A stretch of 64,000 nt of DNA from Inia geoffrensis (Eukaryota; Chordata; Mammalia; Artiodactyla; Iniidae): positions 8,650,597 to 8,714,596 of the forward strand of contig CM070909.1 of assembly GCA_036417435.1 (NCBI GenBank), written 5' to 3'. This document shows positions 12,301-24,400 of this stretch, piece by piece. Within the stretch, counting starts at the first letter, position 1. Each line of letters opens with the position of its first letter. A program made the position numbers and the translations under genes. The notes under the pieces are model-generated. The model worked only from the letters and a program-made list of their open reading frames with translations, was not told where the DNA came from and searched no databases.

Positions 12301-14550
12301 CAGGGTATTACATTGTCTACTCCAGACTAAGCATTCCATCACGTATACAGTGGGTTTTTAAATAATTGTTGGATGGATAGATGGATGGATGGATGGATGG
12401 ATGGATGGATGGATGGATGGATAGATGGATGGATGGATGGGTAGGTGGATGGATGGATGGATGGATGGATGGATGGATGGATGGGTGGATGGATGGATGG
12501 GTAGATGGATGGATGATTGGATGGTTGGATTGATTGTTAGGTGGTTGGGTGGATGATTAAATAGTAGATGGATGGATGGATGGATGGTTAGATGGTTGGA
12601 CAGGTGATTGGATAGATGGATAGATGAATGGTTGGATGGATGGATGGAAGGAAGACCCTCCCTATAGAAAGTTGTTATTAAGAATTCCTAATCTAGTAGT
12701 CAATCTGACAAAACACAGTAAGCTAAATTCCTAATTCCACCCACTGTACCTCATAGATCTTATACAATAAATGCTTATTTAGATATTAAAAGTTTTTTCA
12801 CAGGTCCATTACATCGACCTCATGGCTTTCAAATGACTCCTTAGGTCTTTCACAGGGTATGATTATGTTAAATTGGAGCACTGATACCACTTGCAAGAGC
12901 ATCTTTTGTTCTTTGTGCTTCCTTCAAGAATTGCACAGAAGATAAACGGCTGGTTGGCCATCCCTGGGCCAGACTAATTGACTAAGTCCTGGGGCCCACT
13001 TTCCATCTAGTTCCAGAATTTTCCCAGTATAGTGGGCACTGGATAAGTCCTAAGTGTCTCTAAAGCCACAGACGCCAAATATGATCCCAGGTATGAAAGC
13101 TCAACCCCCTGCCAGCCCACCAAAGCCAATGTGGTCTCTTGGAGCCAACAGGAGGGGAGCCTATCATTCGGCTATTTGCCTTGCAGTCTTTTATTGCATT
13201 CTACAAACATGGGGATCCCCAAAGTAGTATCCAGCATTTGAATGAGGCTGAGATGGTCTTTAACTAAGCATGGGTCCTCTCCAGGGTTCATGAACGATGG
13301 CAAAGATCCTCCTGCAAAGGGACAGATCGAGCACTAGGAAGGAGAGTAAAGGGAAAGGCAAAATAGAAGTCAGCTGGTTGTGAGTTTGAATGTTGTCTCT
13401 GTCTCATGGCAGCTGTGTGACTCTGGGTGAGTTACTTAACCTCTCTGGATCTGTTTCCTCTTTTGTAAAATGAGAATAAACTGCACTGTCTTCATAGGTT
13501 GTGGTGATGATGTAATCCATGTAAAGTACCGAACACCATGCCTAACACATAGCAAACATCACGTGACTGACCAAAAGGGGAGAAGCATCAGGAGAACAGC
13601 CAGGGTCATCGGGAAGGTGAGGCAGAGGGAGCTTTGAATGGGCAAGATTTGCAGGAGATAGAATCGAGTTGGGGCTAAACAGAGGAGAAGGTAAAGGGCA
13701 GAAATTATAAGGAAACTTTTCCTAAATAGATTTTCCAGGGCAGGGACAGGTTAGGAGGGATAACTGAGTGACCTGGTTTTCCTAGCTCTTGGATCCTGCC
13801 AAGATCTTTGGATAAGGCATTCCAGAAAATTCCAGAAATTTCTCACTTCTAGCTTAAAGAATTACCAGGCCCTTTGTCCTCTTAATTTTCCAAGGAATTT
13901 GCTTCATCTTTGTTTAGTCACCTGTGACCTTGCCGTGTTCACAGCACGTTCAACCGTAATCCTTTGGGCAAACAGGTGAAGGGAAAAGGACAATGGAAGC
14001 GTTCCCAGGTGCAGAGTCTCGCCTTTCGGTTGCTGGGGGACCTCCCTCCTCTGCTAGCCCCGGGGAGGAGAGGGTTAGCACAGCTGGTCCTGCACTGGAG
14101 CTGTGGTCGGGGGTTGCATCCAACCTGTGCAGAGACCACCTTTCCCTGCCTGGCCAGGTGGTCCTCCCAAGTCTAGGAAGGGAGGCTGTACCTCTCCACG
14201 GGGAGGAGGGCAGAGGGGAGGGGAAGCTCACCTACCTGGACACTCCTCGTTGCTGCAGACCCACTGGCTGTTTCGGCAAATGCTGTTGGGGAGAGAAGCA
14301 CGGGTTACAGGTGGGTCTGCAAACGCAGGCATCCCTGAATGGATTTAGAGAGTGCACTGCCCATCCCACAGCCCCAGGGGAGAGGTCTGAGAGAAGAAAG
14401 GCGCTCAGGCCTGAAGGGGCTTCATGAGGCTGAAGGTATACAAGATGGGGCTTTGGCCACAGAGGAATCATGGAGACAATGCCAAGGGGAAGAAACCCCA
14501 ACAGACATATAGAAGAAGAGGGAAACCTAGGGGGTCTACCAGTCAAATTC

Positions 14551-14598
<48 letters not shown>

Positions 14599-17500
14599 CA
14601 CGCATACACACACACAGCTGGTAGAAGGCCGGAGGAAGGGCGGACTGCTGACAGGGGTAACACCCTGGCCCATGCTGGGCAGCCCTTGAGACTCCTGGAA
14701 GACTGCCCAGTAGGGAAAGGTAGCCAGCGAAGGTCTGGAGGCGTTCTCCTCTCCTCGCTTGCAGGGGACAGACAGACCCAGCCCAGGGAACACCAGAGGG
14801 GCTCCTGGAGGAAACGGCTCACGCAAAGCAGGGGCAACAGGGAGAGAGAGTCACTTATTAAAGCATGGCTGGGGAAAGCTAGAGATGTTGTCTGCATGCG
14901 AAGGGGCCTTCACCTCCACCTCCAGCTCCCCTCGTCCAGGCCGATCTGTATATAATCCTTGTTCCCCAACATCAGCCTCCACACCCTTCCCCAAACCACC
15001 CCCGGCCCAGGCCAGGTCCTGTTCTACCTGCCAGTGCCCTCACTGCCCCTGCCGGCCCAGCTGCCCCTCCCACAGACCCGAGCAGCTCTCGCAGACCACA
15101 CTGCTCGGCCCCAATTACCAGGTGTTGCAGTCTCTCAAGAGAGAGGCGCCCGGAGGGTACCGCTTCCCAGAATGTACGCAGGAACACTCGGCACTTTCCA
15201 CACAGCGGCCTTCATCAAGGAGCTGTCCCTCTGGGTCAAGGGGAACAAGGCAAAAAGACTCAACCTTGGCATCATCATTACTCATCTCACAACCACAGAA
15301 GCCACCGGGGGTGATCATCAACTCAGGGCTTCTTGCAGGAAGCTCAAAGGACTTGTGCTATGTTTATCTTTCACAGCAATGCAGTGGGAGAGAGGGGGAA
15401 GATTATTTATCTCCATCCTATCAGATGAAGAAATGGAGGCAAGGGTTTTGTTCAAGTTCCTCCAGTAGGGAAGTTGTGAGTCAAAACACACAAGACTCAC
15501 TCTCAGTACTTAACCAGAACTTTTCACCAAAGCTCACAAGGTCTCTCCTGAGAAAGACTTCCTGATGCAAAGTTCTTTCTCAGCTGAGCTCACATGACAA
15601 ACCTAGGAAACAGTTGAGACTATCTTTCTCCCAGACAATTCCCTGACGCTTAACTGAGAAAACACTGCAGCTCAGATAGGGGCCACGTGCTCCCCAAACA
15701 AAGTCACTCTTGGAGCCCCGACCATCCTTCTATTCCCCAGACACACGTGCTCTCACGGATACAGTGCAACAGGAAAACATAAATTAGAAATAAATACCAG
15801 CTCGATCCTCATCACTCCATACAAAGACTGTTAAAAAAAAATCAAAGGCCTCTGATGTCCGCAGTGGGGAACAAGCACAAATGGCCTTCATCTGGCTTCC
15901 CCAAGCCAAGGGCATCGGCGAGGTCTCAGATTTGTAAATAACGTGGGAAGTCATTACCAGGGCAGCTGCAGCCGTCCACGCACTGCTGCTGACACACTTC
16001 ATTGATGTGCAGGCGCTGGCAGCTTCTGGGGCAGGGGGACACGCATGCCTTGTACTCCATGCCCGCGGGGCAGTCCGGTCCTGAAATGGAAGACTCAGGA
16101 GTCTGCCTGGAGCTGTTCCCTTCCAGGGCAGCACCTCACAATCCACGTGGTGCTCAGAGCCCCTGTGCCCCCTTTGTCTGCCCCGTTCTGTCTTCAGGGA
16201 CCCAGGGGCCATCTCCACCTCAGTGGCACCCCAGGGGCCGACGTCCCCGGCTGAAAAGGCAAGGCCCCCAAGGCCAAGCAAGGGGTAAATGGTGTCCTCC
16301 ATCCCATCCCTCCTCTGAGGGTTCCTCTTCCTCAAGAAATAGGGCCCAGTCAGATGCCCAACCCAGCGCTGGGCACACAGCCTCACGGCCACGCCCCACA
16401 CAAGGCATGTTCATTTCTATCTATGTCCACTGAGGCAGGACAGCCCTGGCAGCCGCATCACCTAAGCCTCCGTCCTCCCGCTGGACCCAGCCCCTCATGC
16501 ACAAGGACAGCCCTCCTTTCTCTCTTCTCTTCACCTGCTGCTGACTGACGCTCAGGCTGAAGGGCCAGGAGGGCCAGAGCATCCCAGCGTCCCAAACCAC
16601 TTGTCCTCCAAGGTACCTCAGGCATCTCCCCAGCCTTTCTTCAAAGACCTAAAAGAACAGCCACTCCCCCTTCCAGAGGAGACTGCTGCTGCTAATAACC
16701 ACCCTTCTCACACCCCACAGCAAAGATGAACAGCTCTAATTTATAAGCTGAAAACCACAAACTGAAAGGCATGTGTGCAGTGTTAAGTACTTGGGCTTCT
16801 CCCCTCCACAGTCTGTGCCCCCTGTGATCTGTGGGAAGTCGCGGCGGGGACAGGAGGCTGCCTGCAAGGTGACTGGAGAGGCTCGTACTTAATCAGAATA
16901 ATTTGGGGGTGGCAACAATGACAATGACTAGGGACCCACGAGATTAGAGGGAGAGGGGGAGGGATGGTGACACCCGCCGGAAGAGAGAAGGGATTAAATG
17001 AAAGGGAGGAACTTGAGGAAAGCCTGCCAGGATCCCAAGATCACCCCGGGGACACTTAGGCCACCGCCCTGCTCCCAGTCAGTCCAGACTTTAACTGCTG
17101 CGATCCCCCTCAGAGCCAGGGATGGTTTTTGAGTCCAGGGGATGGATTTCCTCACGGGCAAGCGAGGAAGACGGGGAGTGAGAACAGAGGCAGGAGAAGT
17201 GACGTGGGGGGTTTTAGGGGGGCCTTTCAAGCCTCCTCGAAGCCGTTAGGGAGGGGACTTGCTCTGTGACCAGGGGACAGAGCAGGAGCCAGGCGGGAAC
17301 TGGTCCCCAGGATGTGGGTCTTGGCAGGCACTGGCTGGTTGGGGTGTGACAGCTTGTGGAGCGACACCCAGACGGACACCGCTCACCCCCCGCCGGTGGG
17401 GGTCCCATGCTGACTCACGGCAGGAGCTGTGGTCCGTCCAGCCATACAGCAGCATCCCCTGCTGGGCGCAGGCCCGGGCGTACTCCAGGAGCACAGGGCA

Positions 17501-18399
17501 GGGGCACAGCAGCCCCTGGGCACATGTGCACAGCATCCTCTCACACAGGGCCACGAAAGGCTCGGGGTCCACCAGGGGGTGGCAGCGGGCAAACACCGAG
17601 GCGCTCTTGAGAAGCTGGCATTGCTCCCACAGGTCCTGCAGGAAGGAGAGGCCACCTCAGCCAGGGCGCCACCCACGCAGCTTGGCATCCCCTGACCTTG
17701 GTGCTTGGAGACCCACGCATGCTCGCTCACACCTAGTAGGTGCTTGTCAACATCTGTCAAACGAAACAGTCCAGTCAGTGGAACACTGTCGGACCCCTGC
17801 TTGGTGGGGCAGCCCGAGACCAGGGCGACCTCCTAGACTGAACCCTGGAAATGCAGCGGCCAGGGCCCTGACCTCCACTGGAAGGCAGTATCCTCTGAAG
17901 GGAAAGAGCAGAGGAACACTCATGATAGGAGCTGAACTTGAAGTTCTCATGGAGGCCACGTGGCTCAGAGGCCAGGAAGGCCAGCCTGCATCCGCTCCGC
18001 ATGCCCCGGTCACCTCCCCTCCCTGACCTTGGTTCCTCCACCAGAGATGAGGAGGTGCCACACGAAGTTTTATAAAGTAGAGCTTCCCGGGCCTCATCCA
18101 CAGAGATTTAAACTCAGTGTGTCAGGGATGGAGCAAACCTTCCCCAGAGGATTCCTGGGACAAGACTGGACCAGTTCCCATCAGCAAAAACACGCCAGGA
18201 CTCTGATGTGTGCCAGGGCGCTGCCAGGCAAGGACTCTTTATCACTTTGTTGCCAACCTCGACCCCACGACACAGGCAGGTTTGGAATGGTTCTCACTGA
18301 CGACTCCTGGACACGTTAGCACAAACCCCTCCCCATACACCGTATCTGTGAGCATCTCTGCATTCTGTGTTTTGGTCACTCATTTATTTATTTATCTAT

Positions 18400-18442
<43 letters not shown>

Positions 18443-21400
18443 TTTTTGGCTGCGTTGGGTCTTCGTAACTGTGCACAGGCTTTTGCTAGTTGCGGCGAGT
18501 GGGGACTACTCTTTGTTGTGGTGTGTGGGTTTCTCATTGTGGTGGCTTCTCTTGTTGCGGAGCATGGGCTCTAGGCGCGTGGACTTCAGCAGTTGCGGAA
18601 CATAGGCTCAGGAGTTGTGGCATGTGGGCTCAGTAGTTGTGGCTCATGGGCTCAGTAGTTGTGGCTCGAGGGCTCTAGAGCACAGGCTCAGTAGTTGTGG
18701 CACACGGGCTTAGTTGCTCCACGGCATGTGGGATCTTCCCGGACCAGGGCTTGAACCCATGTCCCCTGCATCGGCAGGCGGATTCTCAACCACTGCACCA
18801 CCGGGGAAGCCCTGTGCTTTTAGTAATTTAAATGCACATCTTTTTCATGATGTAATATCTCTGAAATTGGGTGCATCTTACAATCGATATCACACTTTGT
18901 CTTAGATTTAACACAACACAGTATTGTTGCTATTAGTGATCCCCACTGGGTGCATAATTCCTTTCATGCATAGACATGCTCTCCAAATGAATGGAAGCCA
19001 GCTGTCTGTGAAAGGACTTCAGCTAAAATGAAAGGAGTACGAGAGCATCTGAAGGAAGGGCTGAGCCCTGGAGGGTAGATCCGAGCAAATCGGCTTTTGT
19101 TAAGGGGACAGTAAAAAAAGGAAAGAAGTGACCAGTTTTGAGGGAAACTGAGGGAAATCCAATCTGCTCAAACTGTACAAGGGATGGTCAGAGCAGAGCT
19201 GTGTAAATCAAGAGCCAGGAGCCAGGCCCGTGGCCTCTGGAGGAATAGAAATCTGACCCAGTGCTCAACACTCAACACCCAGAAGACCCACCTGGGGAAG
19301 CACCAGGGCCATGCTGCGGTCCTAGGGAAAGCTGTGTCTTATCCCTGCCCAGCCTACACAGCCTGCCATCAGAGCCAGGCCCCTGATCGCTGCAGGCCCT
19401 GGGGTGGACCCGGGGAGCTCCAGGGCCAGTTGGCCCAAGCACTTGGGCATAGCTGTTTCCCTACGCACCTCAGAAGAGCAGCAGCTGCGTGGACTGCTGA
19501 ATTGCAGAGCTGCCGCAGCAGGCAGGTCTGTGGGCAGGACAACTGGCAGCTCTGCATGTTGGGAGCCGTGGCTGAGAGCAGCTCTCCATCCCTCCACGGC
19601 CCCACCCTTCTGAGCTACCTCCCTGCCTGGCCGAGAAAAAGCAGAGGCTAAAGCCCAGCTCTGCCACTGCCTAGCGGCGGGGAGGGAGGCAAGCCTCGTC
19701 CCTCATTGGAGAAGGGCGTCCTGGAGTGAGACGGGAATACCAACTACAGACACTGTCTCACAGGTGGACACATGGAGCCTGGCGCCGAGCAAGCAGCCGA
19801 TGAACAAAGACGGCTGCCGTGGGTCCCATGTCACAGAGGCCTCGGGTGATGACAAGCATCCTTCCATTTGCCACCTGAGCGCTTCACACGGGGTTGGCGG
19901 GGGTAGGGGGGGACTGAGGTTTCTGAATACAATGCCAGGGAGGGTCCTGCCTGGGACCTGCTGGGACTTCACAGCCCGAGCCCCGGCTTCTGCCTCTCCC
20001 GCGTGCTGGCTGTGTGACCCTGGCTGTTTACTCAGCCCCGCCTCCCCTGTGGATGGGACAATAATAACAGTGCCTATCTGAAAAGACTGAAATGAAGACC
20101 GAATGTAATAATGCACGTAAAAGGTTAGCCTAAGAAATGGTGACCCTGTATCGTCATCGTCATCGTCATCGACATCCTGGCCACCAAAGAGAGTCCTTCC
20201 ACTGTCCTTCCTGCCATTAGGTTTAGCTTCAGAATGGTGAGCAGGTCACCATCAGGGCAGAAGGACATTTTTGTCCCTTTCCCCATCTCCATCTGCCTGG
20301 GTTGTGTGGGGATGAATGGTTGCCACGGCAACACTATCAGTTCACTAGTATTTGGGGGCTCCCTGGTGAAGAGAGCGCTGCTTTTGTTGATCTTTTATCT
20401 GGGAGGGTCACACTCCTCCAGAACGAAGTGGGGGCTCAGGGAGGAACCCACTCTTCTTTCTAATGGGCAGGTCTAAGAATCTCCAGCCTCACTGGCAAGT
20501 GAGACTCAGGGAAGGAGGCTGAGGCCTGTGTCTGGTTCCTTCCATCGTGTCACACTGCCTGGCCCATCAGAAATGCCACTCAGAAAGTGAGGTCACTGGA
20601 CTCTCACAGGGCAGTGGAGGGCACCCCAGGAGGGCCAGGGCCGTGGCTCTTGCCCACCTCTTGCCCCCCATGCAATTTGGAACCAGAAAAAGAGCTCCCA
20701 AAGGCAACGCCATGGGGTTTTTCTAGTGATTGCTGCCACCGCCTGGGCTGTAGGACAGTGGCTTAGAGCCGTGCCTGCACCACAGGACCAGCTCTCGCAG
20801 GCACAGGCACCAGGCACCTCGGTGGACACAGAACCAGGAGTCCAGGCACCCCCTCTCCCTTTGAGAGCCGGGGGTGCTGAGTCCAGCACGGCCCATCTCC
20901 AGCTGGCCCACCTTTGTCTTTTCCCTGCTCGAAGGAAAAGTGGGAACAGTACTCCAGCACATTGCCCGGTAGGTTCCTGGAGGTATTAAATGGTTTACAG
21001 AAAGCCTTAGCAAGAAGGCTGTTTTCTAGGAAAAGTCTGTCTTTCCATCCTTCCTCTGGTCAGCCCCGGCCTGAGCTTGGTCACTAGGATGACCACAGTG
21101 TGAAGGTCAGGGAGGACTTCCAGACGTCTACCAGCCCCTGCAGCCCATCCGGCCTCACCCCGCGGTGGCAGAGGGTGACACACCTAGCCTGCCATCTCTG
21201 CCTCCCAGAGATCTCTTCCCTGATCCACCACAGGCAGCCCTGCCAGGCCAGGTCCCGAGACAGGACATCTCCGTGGACCCAAGTCCAAGATGGAGCTGTG
21301 ATGTCCTTTCAGAGCCAGTGAAGAGACACGGGCCAGTAGGCGGTGAACAAACCTCTGCTCAGCAAGCACTAGCCATGTGGTCAATAGAAAAGGTAAGTCT

Positions 21401-24400
21401 GACTAAGTCCCACCCCATCTTGGAGGGCAAAGTTCCAGCACGTGAGGGAGGCAGGGAGGCCTGGCCTTCCATGGTCTGAGCCCAGCCTCCTGCCCTGGCT
21501 CACCCCCCGCCTCCCCATGTCCCACATTACTGATGGTTTCCTGAATGCACCCCAATGTCTCATTCAATTTCTTGCACACCTACTATGTCCAGGCATTGTG
21601 CCAGGCAAGGCCCACAATAGAAAGCAAGCAGACTTGGTGCCGGAGTTAGATGCTCCCACGGGCCTCTGGGTGCATCTACTCTTGCCTGATTTCTGGGGCC
21701 GTCTTACCCATTTCCCTGCAGGCTTTTCAAGGACAGGAGCTGTATCCCCAAGACGCACATACCAGGCAATAAGAAAGTGCTGGATCAACAGTCATGAACA
21801 CAACAATGAGAAAGTCATACCCTCCTGTTCTCAGGGAGCTTTTGATCTACCTGCACCAGGTGTTTCCATAGGGAAGGTTTACATAACAGCCAGAAGGCGT
21901 GGCCTCAAATTAAGGCTGTCTTCCCAGTGGTGCGGCCAATCGCAGCAGGAAGGAGCCTGCAGCCGGGGTACCAGGGAAGGATATGCACGGTCTGACCCAG
22001 GCTCTGGACGCTGCACGGGATTTGGTTTCGGGGCAGAAGGGAGGCCGCACCAGGCAAGGCTGATAGGCAGGTTCAGGCAGGAGGAGAAACAGGAATTACG
22101 GTTGAGCCAAACCCGGCGTTGCCAACAGACCCCCTGGGAAAGAAAGGCGTGGCTGCCCCTGGGACACTGCTCTCATAGGTCAGTGTCCTCAGCTTCTCTT
22201 AGCAGCTAGTTCTGGCCCCCATCACATCCCCAACCTTACGGACTCTCCTTGAATCAGTTTCTATTTTCTCCTAAGCTCGTGCCTCCAGACCCTCTGTTTG
22301 TTATTCCCCGAGTAAAGCACTCGGAGTCGCCTTTGTCTGATGCATCCCAGGCCACTCCACCCACTGCAGGCTTTGGTGAGCAGGCCTGGGTCCCAAGCCA
22401 TGCACGATGTAGGCTTGTCTCCTGCGCCCCGTCGTCTGTGGGAGTCGGGCACAGTCATGCACGGCAGTGTTGGGTGGGCCAGAAGGACACAGGCTGCTGG
22501 GTAGCTGGGCGGCTTCCTCTCGCTTCTCACCACCCACCCAGGGCCACTGACCTATAGAACCCCTGGCCGGACGGTCCTCCACAGAGTCTCCACCCATCTC
22601 CCGGCTTTAAGGACAGGCAGACCAAACCCCTCCTCCCCTCCATGGTGGTCTGCACTCTCCATAAGCCAAGAAATAAAACTGTTTCAGAGACCACCACGTC
22701 ATCCACTCCCACTCACGGGCCCTTCAGAGGCCTGAAGACCCCTTCAAAGAACACAAGCCTCAGAGAAAGGCTGCATACAGCCTTCCAGATTGGGGAAATG
22801 AAGCAAGGAAAGAATAAAGAATTCAGTAGGTCCTCAGTTCTCTAAGTGTGGTCCAGGGACCCCCTACAGACTCCCAAGATTCTTTCAGGAATCCACAAGG
22901 TCAAAACTATTTCCGTAGTAACACTAAGATGCTATCTGACCTTTATGCTCTAATTCTTTCTCGAATGCACAGTGGAATTTCCCAGAGGCTACAGGATGTG
23001 TGGTGCCACCACAGGCTGACTGCAGACACGGAGGAGAGAATCCAGCTGATTTCTCTCAAGCCAGACAGTAATGAGATTTGCAAAACCGTGAAACAATGCC
23101 ATTCTTCTCCCCAGACTATTTTTTTGGTTTGGAATTTATAGCTATTTTTATTCAAATGATGGTATTCATGTTAAGTATAATGTTTCTCATTTTTTAATGA
23201 ATTAATATGTTTACAATTTTCCATTTTAATATCTAATATGGTAAATATCACCAGATATAAGCCAGATAAACAGACTCTTTGAGGTCCTCAATCATTTTCA
23301 AGAGTGTAAAGGGCTCTCGGCTGATTTAGTTTGCCAATGGCTGTATAGATGGGCCCCAGGCTGAGGCTCTGGAGTTTGTACCCTGTGGGCAGATCTCCAA
23401 GACAGCAGGAGGGACGAGAAGCTAAGCCCCGCGCAGATAAGAGACCACATATTTCTCACTCTGAGGTCAAGGAGACCTTCCAGACTATGCATGTGCAGAA
23501 AGGCTCCTGGGGGCGGGGGTCAAAAAGGGAGGAGGTGCCACCCTGTAGTAAGTGATGTCAACCTACCCATAAGCCTCTTCGCTAGAATCCATCCTGGCTA
23601 AGAGATGCGTGCGCACACAGGGGAGGACCCTAAGATAAACCAAATACGTACTCAGAAAACCAGGCAAAGCAAGATGATTGGCCAAAGGAAACCCTGAAGA
23701 AATGTCCCATTAAAGTGGTTCAGGGCTTCCCTGGTGGCGCAGTGGTTAAGAATTCGCCTGACAACGCAGGGGACACGATCCCTGGTCCGGGAAGATCCCA
23801 CATGCCGCGGAGCAACTAAGCCCGTGGGCCACAACTACTAGAGCTCACGCACCTAGAGCCCATGCTCCGCAACAAGAGATGCCACCGCAGTGAGAAGCCC
23901 GCGCACCACAACGAAGAGTAGCCCCCGCTCTCTGCAACTAGAGAAAGACTGCCAGCAACAACGAAGACCCAACGCAGCCATAAATAAATAATTTTTTTTT
24001 TTTAAGTGATTCAAACTGCCACAAAGGCAAGATTCTCTCTCTGAGCCCGCCCGTGTGTCTATCCACACGTACCCTTTTTCCTCCTAATAAACACTTCACT
24101 TGTTTCACTACTTTCCATCTCTATGTGGAAATTCATTTCTACACAGCTGACAGGCCAGGGCCTTGTCACTGGCCACTGGCCCCTGGTGGTCTAGTGTCTA
24201 GGTTTCGGGGCTCTCATTGCCACGGCCTGACTTCAGTCTCAGGCCGGGAACTGAAACCCTGCTTCAAGCCACTGCAGGCCAAGGCCACCTGAGATCACTG
24301 CCACCCAACCACAATTTACCTGGTTTTCCTTGTCCCCGATGCCCCCACCCTCCCCGCCTTGTTTCCTATCGATCAGATTAGAAGACAGTGTAGTACAGTG

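Larger units (their letters stand above)
6388..14235 (-). other. VWF: VWF intron 10
   Basis: 7848 bp. Listed separately inside it: the 45-bp tandem repeat next to exon 11, a CHR-1-type SINE, an ERVL-type LTR with primer-binding site, three MIR copies, a MaLR LTR and a GGAT microsatellite. The stretches 6570-8200, 8850-9980, 10150-10840, 11850-12365 and 12655-13370 look unique and show no gene. Confidence 0.85.

Noticed and set aside
14470..15565. Overlapping plus-strand frames of 161, 268 and 169 codons antisense to VWF exon 9
   Set aside because: They cross a CA microsatellite and a coding exon on the other strand, show no family features, and have no visible splice or promoter context.
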